Part shown: in pieces, positions 35,653 to 42,192 of the stretch
How the letters are laid out: every line of letters begins with the position of its first letter
Numbering within the stretch: the stretch's first letter is position 1
DNA from: JANQPX01 sp041398025
GTDB lineage: Bacteria > Pseudomonadota > Alphaproteobacteria > Geminicoccales > Geminicoccaceae
DNA length: 64,000 bases
Reading direction: 5' to 3'
Assembly (NCBI GenBank): GCA_041398025.1
Contig: JAWKVM010000001.1
Span: 62,001 to 126,000, forward strand
The notes under the pieces: generated by a model
Told to the model about the DNA's origin: nothing
Seen by the model: only the letters and a program-made list of their open reading frames with translations
The model's database searches: none
Made by a program: the position numbers and the translations under genes

Positions 35653-36350
35653 ATGAACTGCCACGCTCAATTCAAGGCGCATGGACGCATCGTGGAGACC
35701 TGCATCATCGGGACAGGCGGGTTCGGCCGCAGCTTTCTCGCACAGGGACGTGCGGTTCAGGGGCTCGCCGAGCGCGTCGGTGTCGATGTCACCAGCGATG
35801 TCGTCGCGCCGGCCATGCGCGATGTCGGCATCCCCGAGGATCAGATACGACGATGCGGGACGCCTGCCGAAGCACACGACGCCTGGGAGGCCGGCGCCAG
35901 CGTCGCCGCGGATCGCTTCGAGACGGTCGCCGGACTGCAGGTCGGGGGCGACTGGCCATACTGTACCTGCCGCGTCACCTCCTCGGCGTCGAGGCGGCCA
36001 CGAGTGTCTTCGACGCGGCGCTGAACGGCAGATCCTCCGGCGCGCAAACTCCCGCCCGCCATGCCGATCGGATCGCGGTCGCCGACTGCGCCTTCGCCGC
36101 CGGCGAACGTCTCTCGATGGGCGGGCATCACCATTCGATCGAAGGCGTGTCCGCGCGGATCGTGCCGGCGTCGGCGCTCGGTCCGGACAATCCGGCGCCA
36201 TTCTATCTCGCCTCGGACAGCACGTTTCGACGCGCGGTGGCAGCCGGTACTCCAATCCTGATGGCTGACCTCGAACCGGCTGAGGAGAGCGAGTTCGTGC
36301 GTCTCCGCCGCCATCAGGACGAGGTGTTCTTTCCCGGACAAGCCGGCTGA
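35653..36350 (+). pseudogene. broken SAF-domain homoserine-dehydrogenase-like gene
   Basis: Two fragments of one family lie in different frames. Frame 1 from ATG 35653 gives the NAD-binding start (VETCIIGTGGFGRSFLAQGR ... ASVAADRFETVAGLQ) up to about 35945. Another frame from about 35952 to 36350 gives the C-terminal SAF domain (LYLPRHLLGVEAATSVFDAA ... GGHHHSIEGVSARIVPASA ... PFYLASDSTFRRAV). Intact members of this family (COG4091-like) are, as I recall, about 430 residues. Here roughly 200 central residues are missing at a junction near 35945-35955, and the two parts are out of frame. An internal deletion explains this better than a simple frameshift. A functional product is unlikely. Confidence 0.78.
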
Positions 36351-36732
36351 GGAGCCTCATCGATCGCTGATGGCCTTTTGCCGATATGTTCAGGATATCT
36401 TAACCCGAGCATGCGACGATGATGATCTGGTCCATGCGATCCTGGGAATCCGTCCGCGCGCGGGAGAAAGCTTGGGCCAGGCTCGGAGTACCGGGATCGC
36501 ATGGACCGAAAGGAATGATCGCAAGGAAAGATGAAGAGACGGTGAGGAGAAGAAGAGGCGGTCAGGGGCACGTCGCTTGTGATCGGAGCCTGCTTCACGG
36601 CCCGACATGACGACGATGGGGTCTCGGGCCTGGAGCGGAGCCCGATCGGATGTGATCGGAGTGCACGCTCTATCCCATTGTTCCGCCGCATGTCTTTGTC
36701 GATCAGGTGGCGTGGTCTGATCGGGAAAAGCG
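36351..36732. other. intergenic region holding two palindromic repeats
   Basis: About 380 bp between the broken dehydrogenase gene and the Nudix gene. It carries one copy each of two dispersed palindromes (36429-36507 and 36630-36734), listed separately. No coding sequence is credible. Confidence 0.7.
36429..36507. repeat. dispersed palindrome family A, copy 1
   Basis: A 79-bp element bounded by an inverted repeat: GGTCCATGCGATCCTGGG (36429-36446) and its near complement (36490-36507, two differences). Compared in reverse complement, copy 2 at 54225-54300 matches along its whole length, including the interior (GGGAATCCG..., GAGGCTCGG-like). Shared interior plus arms shows this is a mobile or repetitive extragenic element rather than a chance hairpin. 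Confidence 0.8.
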
Positions 36733-36734
36733 CT
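36630..36734. repeat. dispersed palindrome family B, copy 1
   Basis: About 105 bp starting CTGGAGCGGAGCCCGATC, containing GTGCACGCTCTATC in the middle and ending TCTGATCGGGAAAAGCGCT. It aligns along its length with copy 2 (50607-50713). It overlaps the last two bases of the Nudix gene. The type resembles the abundant alphaproteobacterial extragenic palindromes with an interior like GCACGCTCTATCTCTTTG. Confidence 0.75.
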
Positions 36735-37257
36735 ACCCCCTGAGCTCGGGCACGATCGGCGAGGGCTGGTCCTTCAGCTCGATCGCCTTGTTCAGCACCC
36801 AATGCACCGTAGGAAAGGCAAGATCGTCCCAGGGGATCTTGTCGATGGCGAACAGGTCGAGCTCGAGCGTCTCGTGGCCTGCAGAGAAGTCCGGGGTGAG
36901 CATGCGGGCGCGATAGAAAATCTGGACCTGGCCCAGTCGCACGATGTTGTAGACGGCGAGCAGGTCCGTGATGCCGATGCTGGCATTCGCTTCCTCCTTG
37001 GTCTCGCGAACGGCACCCTGTTCGGTGCTCTCGCCGATTTCCATGAAGCCTGCGGGCACGGTCCAGAAGCCGCGCCGGGGGTCGATCGCGCGCCGGCAAA
37101 GCAGGATTTTCCGGTCCCAGACGCAGACCGCCCCCACCACGACCTTCGGGTTTTCGTAGTGGATGGTGCCGCAGTCCGTGCACACCTGGCGCTCCAGCGT
37201 GTCGCCTTCCGGTCGCGCCCGCTGGTTCGGGGCGCCGCAGTCACTGCAGAACCGCAT
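36733..37257 (-). CDS. Nudix hydrolase with N-terminal zinc ribbon
   Basis: A 174-residue protein. The N-terminus carries a zinc ribbon with paired Cys (RFCSDCGAPN and RQVCTDCGTIHYENP), followed by a Nudix domain whose box reads GFMEIGESTEQGAVRETKEEAN (Gx5Ex7REx2EE pattern, complete). It would hydrolyse a nucleoside-diphosphate-linked substrate. The zinc ribbon plus Nudix order resembles NudC-like ADP-ribose or NADH pyrophosphatases, but it is shorter. It is the last gene of an ArsR-DUF1192-Nudix run on the minus strand (17-bp gap to DUF1192). Confidence 0.88.
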   Translation of the reverse strand: MRFCSDCGAPNQRARPEGDTLERQVCTDCGTIHYENPKVVVGAVCVWDRKILLCRRAIDPRRGFWTVPAGFMEIGESTEQGAVRETKEEANASIGITDLLAVYNIVRLGQVQIFYRARMLTPDFSAGHETLELDLFAIDKIPWDDLAFPTVHWVLNKAIELKDQPSPIVPELRG

Positions 37258-37274
37258 GCCCTGCCGGAACCCCG

Positions 37275-37457
37275 CTAGGACTTCTTGAACAAAGCTTCCG
37301 CGGCGCTGCGCACCGCGTTCTTGCTCTCGATCTCGGCGCGCGCCCGCGCCATCTCGACTTCCAGGCGGGCGATATAGGCTTGGAGCTCGGCGACCGACCA
37401 GCCGCTCAGATCGGGCGGTCCGACATTGCTGCGCTTCACCTGATCGTCTTCATCCAT
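37275..37457 (-). CDS. DUF1192 family protein
   Basis: A 60-residue protein with the DUF1192 core LSGWSVAELQAYIARLEVEM followed by a charged helix ARARAEIESKNAVRSAAEAL. It is likely a short helical, coiled-coil forming cytosolic protein. The family is restricted to alphaproteobacteria and its role is unknown. It sits between arsR-type and Nudix genes in one run. Confidence 0.88.
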   Translation of the reverse strand: MDEDDQVKRSNVGPPDLSGWSVAELQAYIARLEVEMARARAEIESKNAVRSAAEALFKKS

Positions 37458-37478
37458 GGCAAATCTCGCCGTTCCGCT

Positions 37479-37817
37479 TCAAGTCGCTTCCAGATCATGT
37501 TCTTCGGCGACATGGTCGACCATGTCACCGAGCATGCGCAAGACATGTTCGTCGGTCACCTGGTAAAAAACCTGACGCCCCTGTCGTTCCGCCTGCAAGA
37601 GGCGTGCCGCGCGCAGCAGACGCAGATGGTGGCTCACCAGCGACGGCGACAGGTTCAGACGCTGCGCCATGTCGCCGACCGCCACCTTCTCCGCAAGGCA
37701 GCTCAAAATAATGCGCAATCGGCTGGGATCGCTCATCAGCCGAAACATTTCGGACAGCTCGTAGACCTGATCCTCGCTCAGCCGTTCCGAGGATGAGTTT
37801 GCCTGTCTCCGGATCAT
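37479..37817 (-). CDS. ArsR/SmtB-family transcriptional regulator
   Basis: A 112-residue winged-helix repressor. The helix-turn-helix spans RLRIILSCLAEKVAVGDMAQ to LNLSPSLVSHHLRLLRAARL (about 33-73), followed by the beta-wing AERQGRQVFYQVTDEHVLR. The C-terminus is acidic and His-containing (VDHVAEEHDLEAT). In metal-sensing members such residues bind metal, but no Cys pair (CVC) is present, so the effector is not predictable. First gene of the ArsR-DUF1192-Nudix group, divergent from gpt. Confidence 0.88.
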   Translation of the reverse strand: MIRRQANSSSERLSEDQVYELSEMFRLMSDPSRLRIILSCLAEKVAVGDMAQRLNLSPSLVSHHLRLLRAARLLQAERQGRQVFYQVTDEHVLRMLGDMVDHVAEEHDLEAT

Positions 37818-38003
37818 GATCGTCTCTGCCGCCGATCGGCGGGTCCCTTTATGGCCCGGCGTCCCCCGGCCTCTGGCGAAGTTAGGGAAAAAATGGGGGG
37901 ATGTACAGCGTGGCGCCGGGCCCGTCCAGGACGACCGATCTTGACAAAGCTCCGGCCGCCGGGGACGTTCCGATCAGCATTCGGCCAAGCGAGAGAAAAA
38001 CCC

Positions 38004-38489
38004 GTGAGCGAAGAGTCCCGTCGCCTTTTTCCCGTCTCCTGGGAGGAGATGCACCGTGATGCCCGCGCCCTGTCCTGGCGCCTCGCCGACAAGGGGCCCT
38101 GGAAGGGCATCGTCGCGATCGCACGCGGCGGCCTGGTGCCGGCGCAGATCGTGGCGCGCGAGCTCGAGGTGCGGCTGATCGATACCATCTGCATCTCCAG
38201 CTATGACGACCAGGTGCAGCGCACGCCGGAAATCCTGAAGCGCATCGACGGCAGCGGCGAGGGCTGGCTGATCGTCGACGACCTGGTCGACACCGGGCGC
38301 ACCGGCCGCATCGTGCGCGAGATGCTGCCCAAGGCCCACTTCGCCACGGTCTACGCCAAGCCCATGGGCCGCGAGATCGTCGACACCTTCGTCACCGGCG
38401 TCAGCCAGGACACCTGGATCCTCTTCCCCTGGGACCAGCAGCCGCAATTCGTCCAGCCCATCGCCGCGGGGCGCGGCCCCGGGCGCTGA
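38004..38489 (+). CDS. gpt: xanthine phosphoribosyltransferase
   Basis: A 161-residue type I phosphoribosyltransferase for purine salvage (xanthine/guanine to nucleotide). The PRPP loop is WLIVDDLVDTGRTGRIV (about 90-106). GIVAIARGGLVPAQIVAREL and a C-terminal DTWILFPWDQQPQF, typical of Gpt, are also present. The start is GTG at 38004 (VSEESRRLFPVSWEEM), with GAGAG upstream. A longer open frame from 37851 is rejected because it encodes unrelated arginine-rich sequence. It is divergent from the ArsR gene. Confidence 0.92.
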   Translation: MSEESRRLFPVSWEEMHRDARALSWRLADKGPWKGIVAIARGGLVPAQIVARELEVRLIDTICISSYDDQVQRTPEILKRIDGSGEGWLIVDDLVDTGRTGRIVREMLPKAHFATVYAKPMGREIVDTFVTGVSQDTWILFPWDQQPQFVQPIAAGRGPGR

Positions 38490-38551
38490 CTTGAGATGAG
38501 TCCGGTGCGAGGCGATTGGTTGTCGCCGGGGCGACGATGGAGGGACGGGGC

Positions 38552-39667
38552 ATGAGCAATAGCAGCTTCAGTATCGCGCTGTTCAAAGGGGACGGCATCG
38601 GCGTGGACGTCGCCGAGGCGGCACTTGCGGTGGTCGACGCGGCGAGAAAGCGCGTGGGCGGTTTCGAGCTCAGGATGGAGGACATCTCCGCGGGAGCGGG
38701 CTATTTCAAGGAGCATGGACGGGATCTGGCGCCGGGAGCGGAAGAGGCGGCGGAGCGGGCCGATGCGATCTTCGTCGGCGCCATCGGGCTCCCCTCGGTC
38801 CGTCATGCCGACGGCACCGAGATCGCGCCGCATCTGCGCTTTCGCGAGATGTTCCAGCTCTATGCGGGCGTGCGCCCGGTCAAGGCCTGGCCGAACGCGC
38901 CGCAGCGTCTCGCTGCCCCCGAGGCCGCCGGCATCGATCTGGTGGTGCTGCGCGAGTCGACCGAAGGCCTCTTCTATTCCGCCGCCGTCCATGGCCGCGA
39001 CACCGTCGCCAATGACGACGAGGTCCAGGACATCCTCAGGATCACCCGGCCGACCACGGAGAAGCTGCACGACTTCGCTTTCAAGCTGGCGACCCGGCGC
39101 AGGGCGCGGGGCGGCAGGGGGCTGGTGACCTGTGTCGACAAGGCCAACGTGTTCCGCTCGATGGCGTTCTTTCGAAAGATCTTCGACGAGCGCGCCGCGC
39201 ATTTCCCGGACATCGAGAAAGGCTACCGCTATGTCGACGCCCTGGCGCTCGACCTGATCAGAGAACCCTGGGCGTTCGACGTGCTGGTGATGGAGAACAT
39301 GTTCGGCGACATCATCTCCGATCTCGCCGGTGGTCTGGTCGGCGGCATGGGCATGGCGGCCTGCGCCGAGATCGGCGACGCGCACGGCCTGTTTCAGCCG
39401 GCCCATGGCAGCGCCCCCGACATCATGGGCGAGGACAAGGCCAACCCGCTCGCCGCCGTGCTGAGCGGGGCGCTGATGCTCGACTATCTCGCCGAACGTG
39501 CCGGCCTGGACGCGCCGGCGAAGGCGGCTTCGCTGATCGAGGCGGCGGTGGCGCGCGGATTCGAGGAGCGGCGCCTCCGGCCGATGGAGTTCGGCGGCGA
39601 TCAGGGCACGCGCGCGCTCACGGCCGAGCTGATCGGCCTGGTCGGCGAGGAGACGGCCGAGGTCTGA
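38552..39667 (+). CDS. isocitrate/isopropylmalate dehydrogenase family enzyme (tartrate-dehydrogenase-like)
   Basis: A 371-residue beta-decarboxylating dehydrogenase. GDGIGVDV begins the fold, RESTEGLFYSA is the substrate loop, Lys in CVDKANVFRSM and the Asp cluster MENMFGDIISDLAGGLVGG form the metal site, and FQPAHGSAPDIMGEDKANPL is the cofactor loop. GSAPDI is the conserved LeuB/TtuC-type signature. No leuCD genes are adjacent, which favours a catabolic tartrate/malate-type enzyme over leucine synthesis. It follows gpt by 62 bp. Specificity cannot be read from sequence. Confidence 0.85.
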   Translation: MSNSSFSIALFKGDGIGVDVAEAALAVVDAARKRVGGFELRMEDISAGAGYFKEHGRDLAPGAEEAAERADAIFVGAIGLPSVRHADGTEIAPHLRFREMFQLYAGVRPVKAWPNAPQRLAAPEAAGIDLVVLRESTEGLFYSAAVHGRDTVANDDEVQDILRITRPTTEKLHDFAFKLATRRRARGGRGLVTCVDKANVFRSMAFFRKIFDERAAHFPDIEKGYRYVDALALDLIREPWAFDVLVMENMFGDIISDLAGGLVGGMGMAACAEIGDAHGLFQPAHGSAPDIMGEDKANPLAAVLSGALMLDYLAERAGLDAPAKAASLIEAAVARGFEERRLRPMEFGGDQGTRALTAELIGLVGEETAEV

Positions 39668-39693
39668 GCAAAGCACCAGCCTGGCTTGCAAAA

Positions 39694-39731
39694 TTCGCCA
39701 TCAGGTCTAGATTTCGCCATCAGGTCTAGAT
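39694..39731. repeat. 19-bp perfect tandem duplication
   Basis: The 19-mer TTCGCCATCAGGTCTAGAT occurs twice head to tail (39694-39712 and 39713-39731), just before the orphan binding-protein gene. A recent slippage event is likely. It lies in the leader region and may alter expression of that gene. Confidence 0.85.
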
Positions 39732-39756
39732 GTTGCCTGTCAACGGACGTCAGCCG

Positions 39757-41007
39757 ATGAAGAGCCGTCGTCCGGCATCCATTGAGGGGAGGTTGGCCTT
39801 GGGTTTGAAAGCGGGCATTCGGCTGGTCTGTCTTGCGGCGTCGCTCGGCGTCGCGGCCCTGTCCGGCACGTCCCAGGCTGCCGATCAGCTTCCGGTCGCG
39901 ATGACCTATCTGGCGCAGGAGGTGGAGCGTCTCGCACCGATCTCGCTGCTCGATCCGATCGAGATCCCCGACGAAGGCTTCGCCGGCGCCGAGCTCGGCC
40001 TCGAGGACGACCAGACCACCGGCAGCTTTCTCGGGCACAGCTACGCGCTCGACGAAATTCGAGTCCCGGTCGACGGCGACCTGATCGCGGAAGCGAAGGC
40101 GGCGCTGGCGGCGGGTGCCCGCCTGCTGGTGGTCGATTTGCCCGCCGATCAGCTCCTGGCGCTCGCCGATCTGCCGGAGGCGGCGGACGCGCTGCTGTTC
40201 AACGTCAGCGCCGAGGACGACCGCCTGCGCACCGACGAGTGCCGCGCCAACCTGTTCCACATCATCCCGAGCCGCGCGATGAAGGCGGATGCGCTCGCGC
40301 AATATCTCGTCTGGAAGCAGTGGCGGAGGTGGTTTCTGATCCACGGCACCGCCGAGCGCGATCTCCTGATGAAGGCGGCGATCGAGCGCGCCGCCAACAA
40401 GTTCGGCGCCAAGATCGTCGAAACCCGCGCCTATGAATATGAGGCGACGGCGCGGCGCACCGACAGCGGCCATGTGCAGATCCAGACCCAGATGCCGGTG
40501 TTCACCCAGGACGCCGAGGAGCACGACCTGATCGTGGTCGCCGACGAGAGCGACATCTTCGGCGAATATCTCGCCTATCGCACCTGGGATCCCGACCCGA
40601 TCGCCGGCACCCATGGTCTGCGCCCGACCGCCTGGCACCGCTCGCACGAGGCCTGGGGCGGCACGCAGATGCAGGGCCGCTTCGAGGACAAGGCCGGGCG
40701 CTGGATGACCGAAAAGGACTACACCGCCTGGCTCGCGGTGCGCACCATCGGCGAAGCGGTCACGCGCACCGCGAGCGCCGATCCCCAGACGCTGCACGAC
40801 TATCTCAGAAGCGACAGGTTCGAGATCGCCGCCTTCAAGGGTGAAGGCCTGACCTTCAGGACCTGGAACCAGCAGATGCGCCAGCCGATCATTCTGGTCA
40901 GCCCGCGCATGCTGGTCTCGGTCTCGCCCCAGGACCAGTTCCTGCATCAAAGGACGCCGCTGGACACGCTCGGCTTCGATCAGCCGGAAAGCCGGTGCAG
41001 TCTCTGA
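39757..41007 (+). CDS. PQQ-associated type ABC transporter substrate-binding protein
   Basis: A protein of about 416 residues with a leader ending ALSGTSQA and a body like the periplasmic binding proteins found with PQQ-dependent alcohol dehydrogenases (TIGR03863-type). Typical are DDQTTGSFLGHSYALDEI, LLFNVSAEDDRLRTDECR, NLFHIIPSRAMKADALAQYL, WRRWFLIHGTAERD and a C-terminal TPLDTLGFDQPESRCSL. Normally the gene clusters with PQQ dehydrogenase and ABC genes, but none is here, so it is an orphan. ATG 39757 is preferred. Another at 39730 falls in the tandem repeat. Confidence 0.82.
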   Translation: MKSRRPASIEGRLALGLKAGIRLVCLAASLGVAALSGTSQAADQLPVAMTYLAQEVERLAPISLLDPIEIPDEGFAGAELGLEDDQTTGSFLGHSYALDEIRVPVDGDLIAEAKAALAAGARLLVVDLPADQLLALADLPEAADALLFNVSAEDDRLRTDECRANLFHIIPSRAMKADALAQYLVWKQWRRWFLIHGTAERDLLMKAAIERAANKFGAKIVETRAYEYEATARRTDSGHVQIQTQMPVFTQDAEEHDLIVVADESDIFGEYLAYRTWDPDPIAGTHGLRPTAWHRSHEAWGGTQMQGRFEDKAGRWMTEKDYTAWLAVRTIGEAVTRTASADPQTLHDYLRSDRFEIAAFKGEGLTFRTWNQQMRQPIILVSPRMLVSVSPQDQFLHQRTPLDTLGFDQPESRCSL

Positions 41008-41141
41008 TTGCCGTGCCGTTGACCATTGGCCGAAATAGCGATACGCCGACCCCCTGAACTCACCCGGGCAGCGGCGGCCGCCCCTGCTGTTATCTGGAAT
41101 TTCTCTGTGCCGCGCTTGTTTTAAGACTCGGGAATTGCGAT

Positions 41142-41158
41142 ATGCTGCGATGCAGCAT
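41142..41158. promoter_or_regulatory. palindrome upstream of cysD
   Basis: ATGCTGC (41142-41148), spacer GAT, GCAGCAT (41152-41158): a perfect 7-bp inverted repeat in the 231-bp gap before cysDNC, about 80 bp from the start codon. It could be an operator for a sulfur-assimilation regulator, though no such regulator is in the window. Confidence 0.4.
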
Positions 41159-41159
41159 C

Positions 41160-41207
41160 CCAGGCGCAGCCTACGATTGATCGCCAGGCACAGCCTACGA
41201 TTGATCG
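41160..41207. repeat. 24-bp tandem duplication upstream of cysD
   Basis: Two 24-bp units (41160-41183 and 41184-41207), sharing CAGCCTACGATTGATCG and differing at one position, lie head to tail 31 bp before the cysD start. They adjoin the palindrome at 41142. They may duplicate a regulator or promoter element, or be simple slippage. Confidence 0.75.
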
Positions 41208-41238
41208 AAGGTCGTCGCATGGCCTCGGAGACATTGGA

Positions 41239-42192
41239 ATGACCATGACCGAAGAACGCACCGAAACGGCCGCAGCGACCGAGGCGCCGCCGAGCCTGCC
41301 GCCTCATCTGAAGCGCCTGGAGGCGGAAAGCATCGAGATCTTCCGCGAGGTCGCGGCGAGCTTCCAAAAGCCGGTCATGCTCTACTCCATCGGCAAGGAC
41401 AGCTCGGTGCTGCTGCATCTCGCCGTCAAGGCGTTCTATCCGGCCAAGCTGCCGTTCCCGCTCCTCCATGTCGACACCACCTGGAAATTCCGGGAGATGA
41501 TCGAGTTCCGCGACCGGCGCGCTGCCGAGCTCGGCCTGGAGCTGATGGTGCACATCAACCAGGATGGCGTCGAAGAGGGCATCGGGCCGTTCAGCCATGG
41601 CTCCGCCGTGCACACCGACGTCATGAAGACCCAGTCCCTGAAGCAGGCGCTCGATCGCCACCAGTTCGACGCCGCCTTCGGCGGAGCGCGCCGGGACGAG
41701 GAAAAATCCCGCGCCAAGGAGCGCATCTTCTCCTTCCGCAACCGCGCCCATGCCTGGGACCCGAAAAACCAGCGCCCGGAGCTCTGGAACCTCTATAACG
41801 GCCGGGTCGCCAAGGGCGAGAGCGTGCGCGTCTTCCCGCTCTCCAACTGGACCGAGCTCGACATCTGGACCTATATCGAGCTGGAAGACATCCCCGTGGT
41901 GCCGCTCTATTTCGCCAAGGAGCGCCCGGTGGTCTGGCGGGATGGCATGTGGATCATGGTGGACGACGACCGCCTGCCGCTGGAGCCCGGCGAAACGCCC
42001 GAGATGAAGTCGGTGCGCTTCCGCACGCTTGGCTGCTACCCCCTCACGGGTGCCATCGAGTCGGCGGCCGGCACCTTGCCCGAGCTCCTCACCGAGATGG
42101 CGCTCAGCCGCAGCTCCGAGCGCCAGGGCCGGGTGATCGATAAGGACCAGCCGGGCTCGATGGAGAAGAAGAAGCAGGAGGGCTATTTCTGA
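41239..42192 (+). CDS. cysD: sulfate adenylyltransferase subunit 2
   Basis: A 317-residue ATP sulfurylase subunit that makes adenosine 5'-phosphosulfate from sulfate and ATP. The PP-loop is YSIGKDSSVLLHLAVKAF (about 52-69). FGGARRDEEKSRAKERIFSF and FPLSNWTELDIWTYIELEDI are the family signatures, and the C-terminal RFRTLGCYPLTGAIES closes the fold. It overlaps cysNC by one base (TGATG), so the two are cotranslated. Upstream lie the palindrome at 41142 and the 24-bp duplication at 41160-41207. Confidence 0.96.
   Translation: MTMTEERTETAAATEAPPSLPPHLKRLEAESIEIFREVAASFQKPVMLYSIGKDSSVLLHLAVKAFYPAKLPFPLLHVDTTWKFREMIEFRDRRAAELGLELMVHINQDGVEEGIGPFSHGSAVHTDVMKTQSLKQALDRHQFDAAFGGARRDEEKSRAKERIFSFRNRAHAWDPKNQRPELWNLYNGRVAKGESVRVFPLSNWTELDIWTYIELEDIPVVPLYFAKERPVVWRDGMWIMVDDDRLPLEPGETPEMKSVRFRTLGCYPLTGAIESAAGTLPELLTEMALSRSSERQGRVIDKDQPGSMEKKKQEGYF

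Noticed and set aside
36540..36610. Integrase or transposase remnant near the repeats
   Set aside because: Short frames here encode only charged low-complexity sequence, with no recombinase motifs.
37851..38003. N-terminal extension of the gpt gene
   Set aside because: The extra 51 codons encode an arginine- and proline-rich stretch unlike any Gpt. The GTG at 38004 has a ribosome site and gives the normal length.
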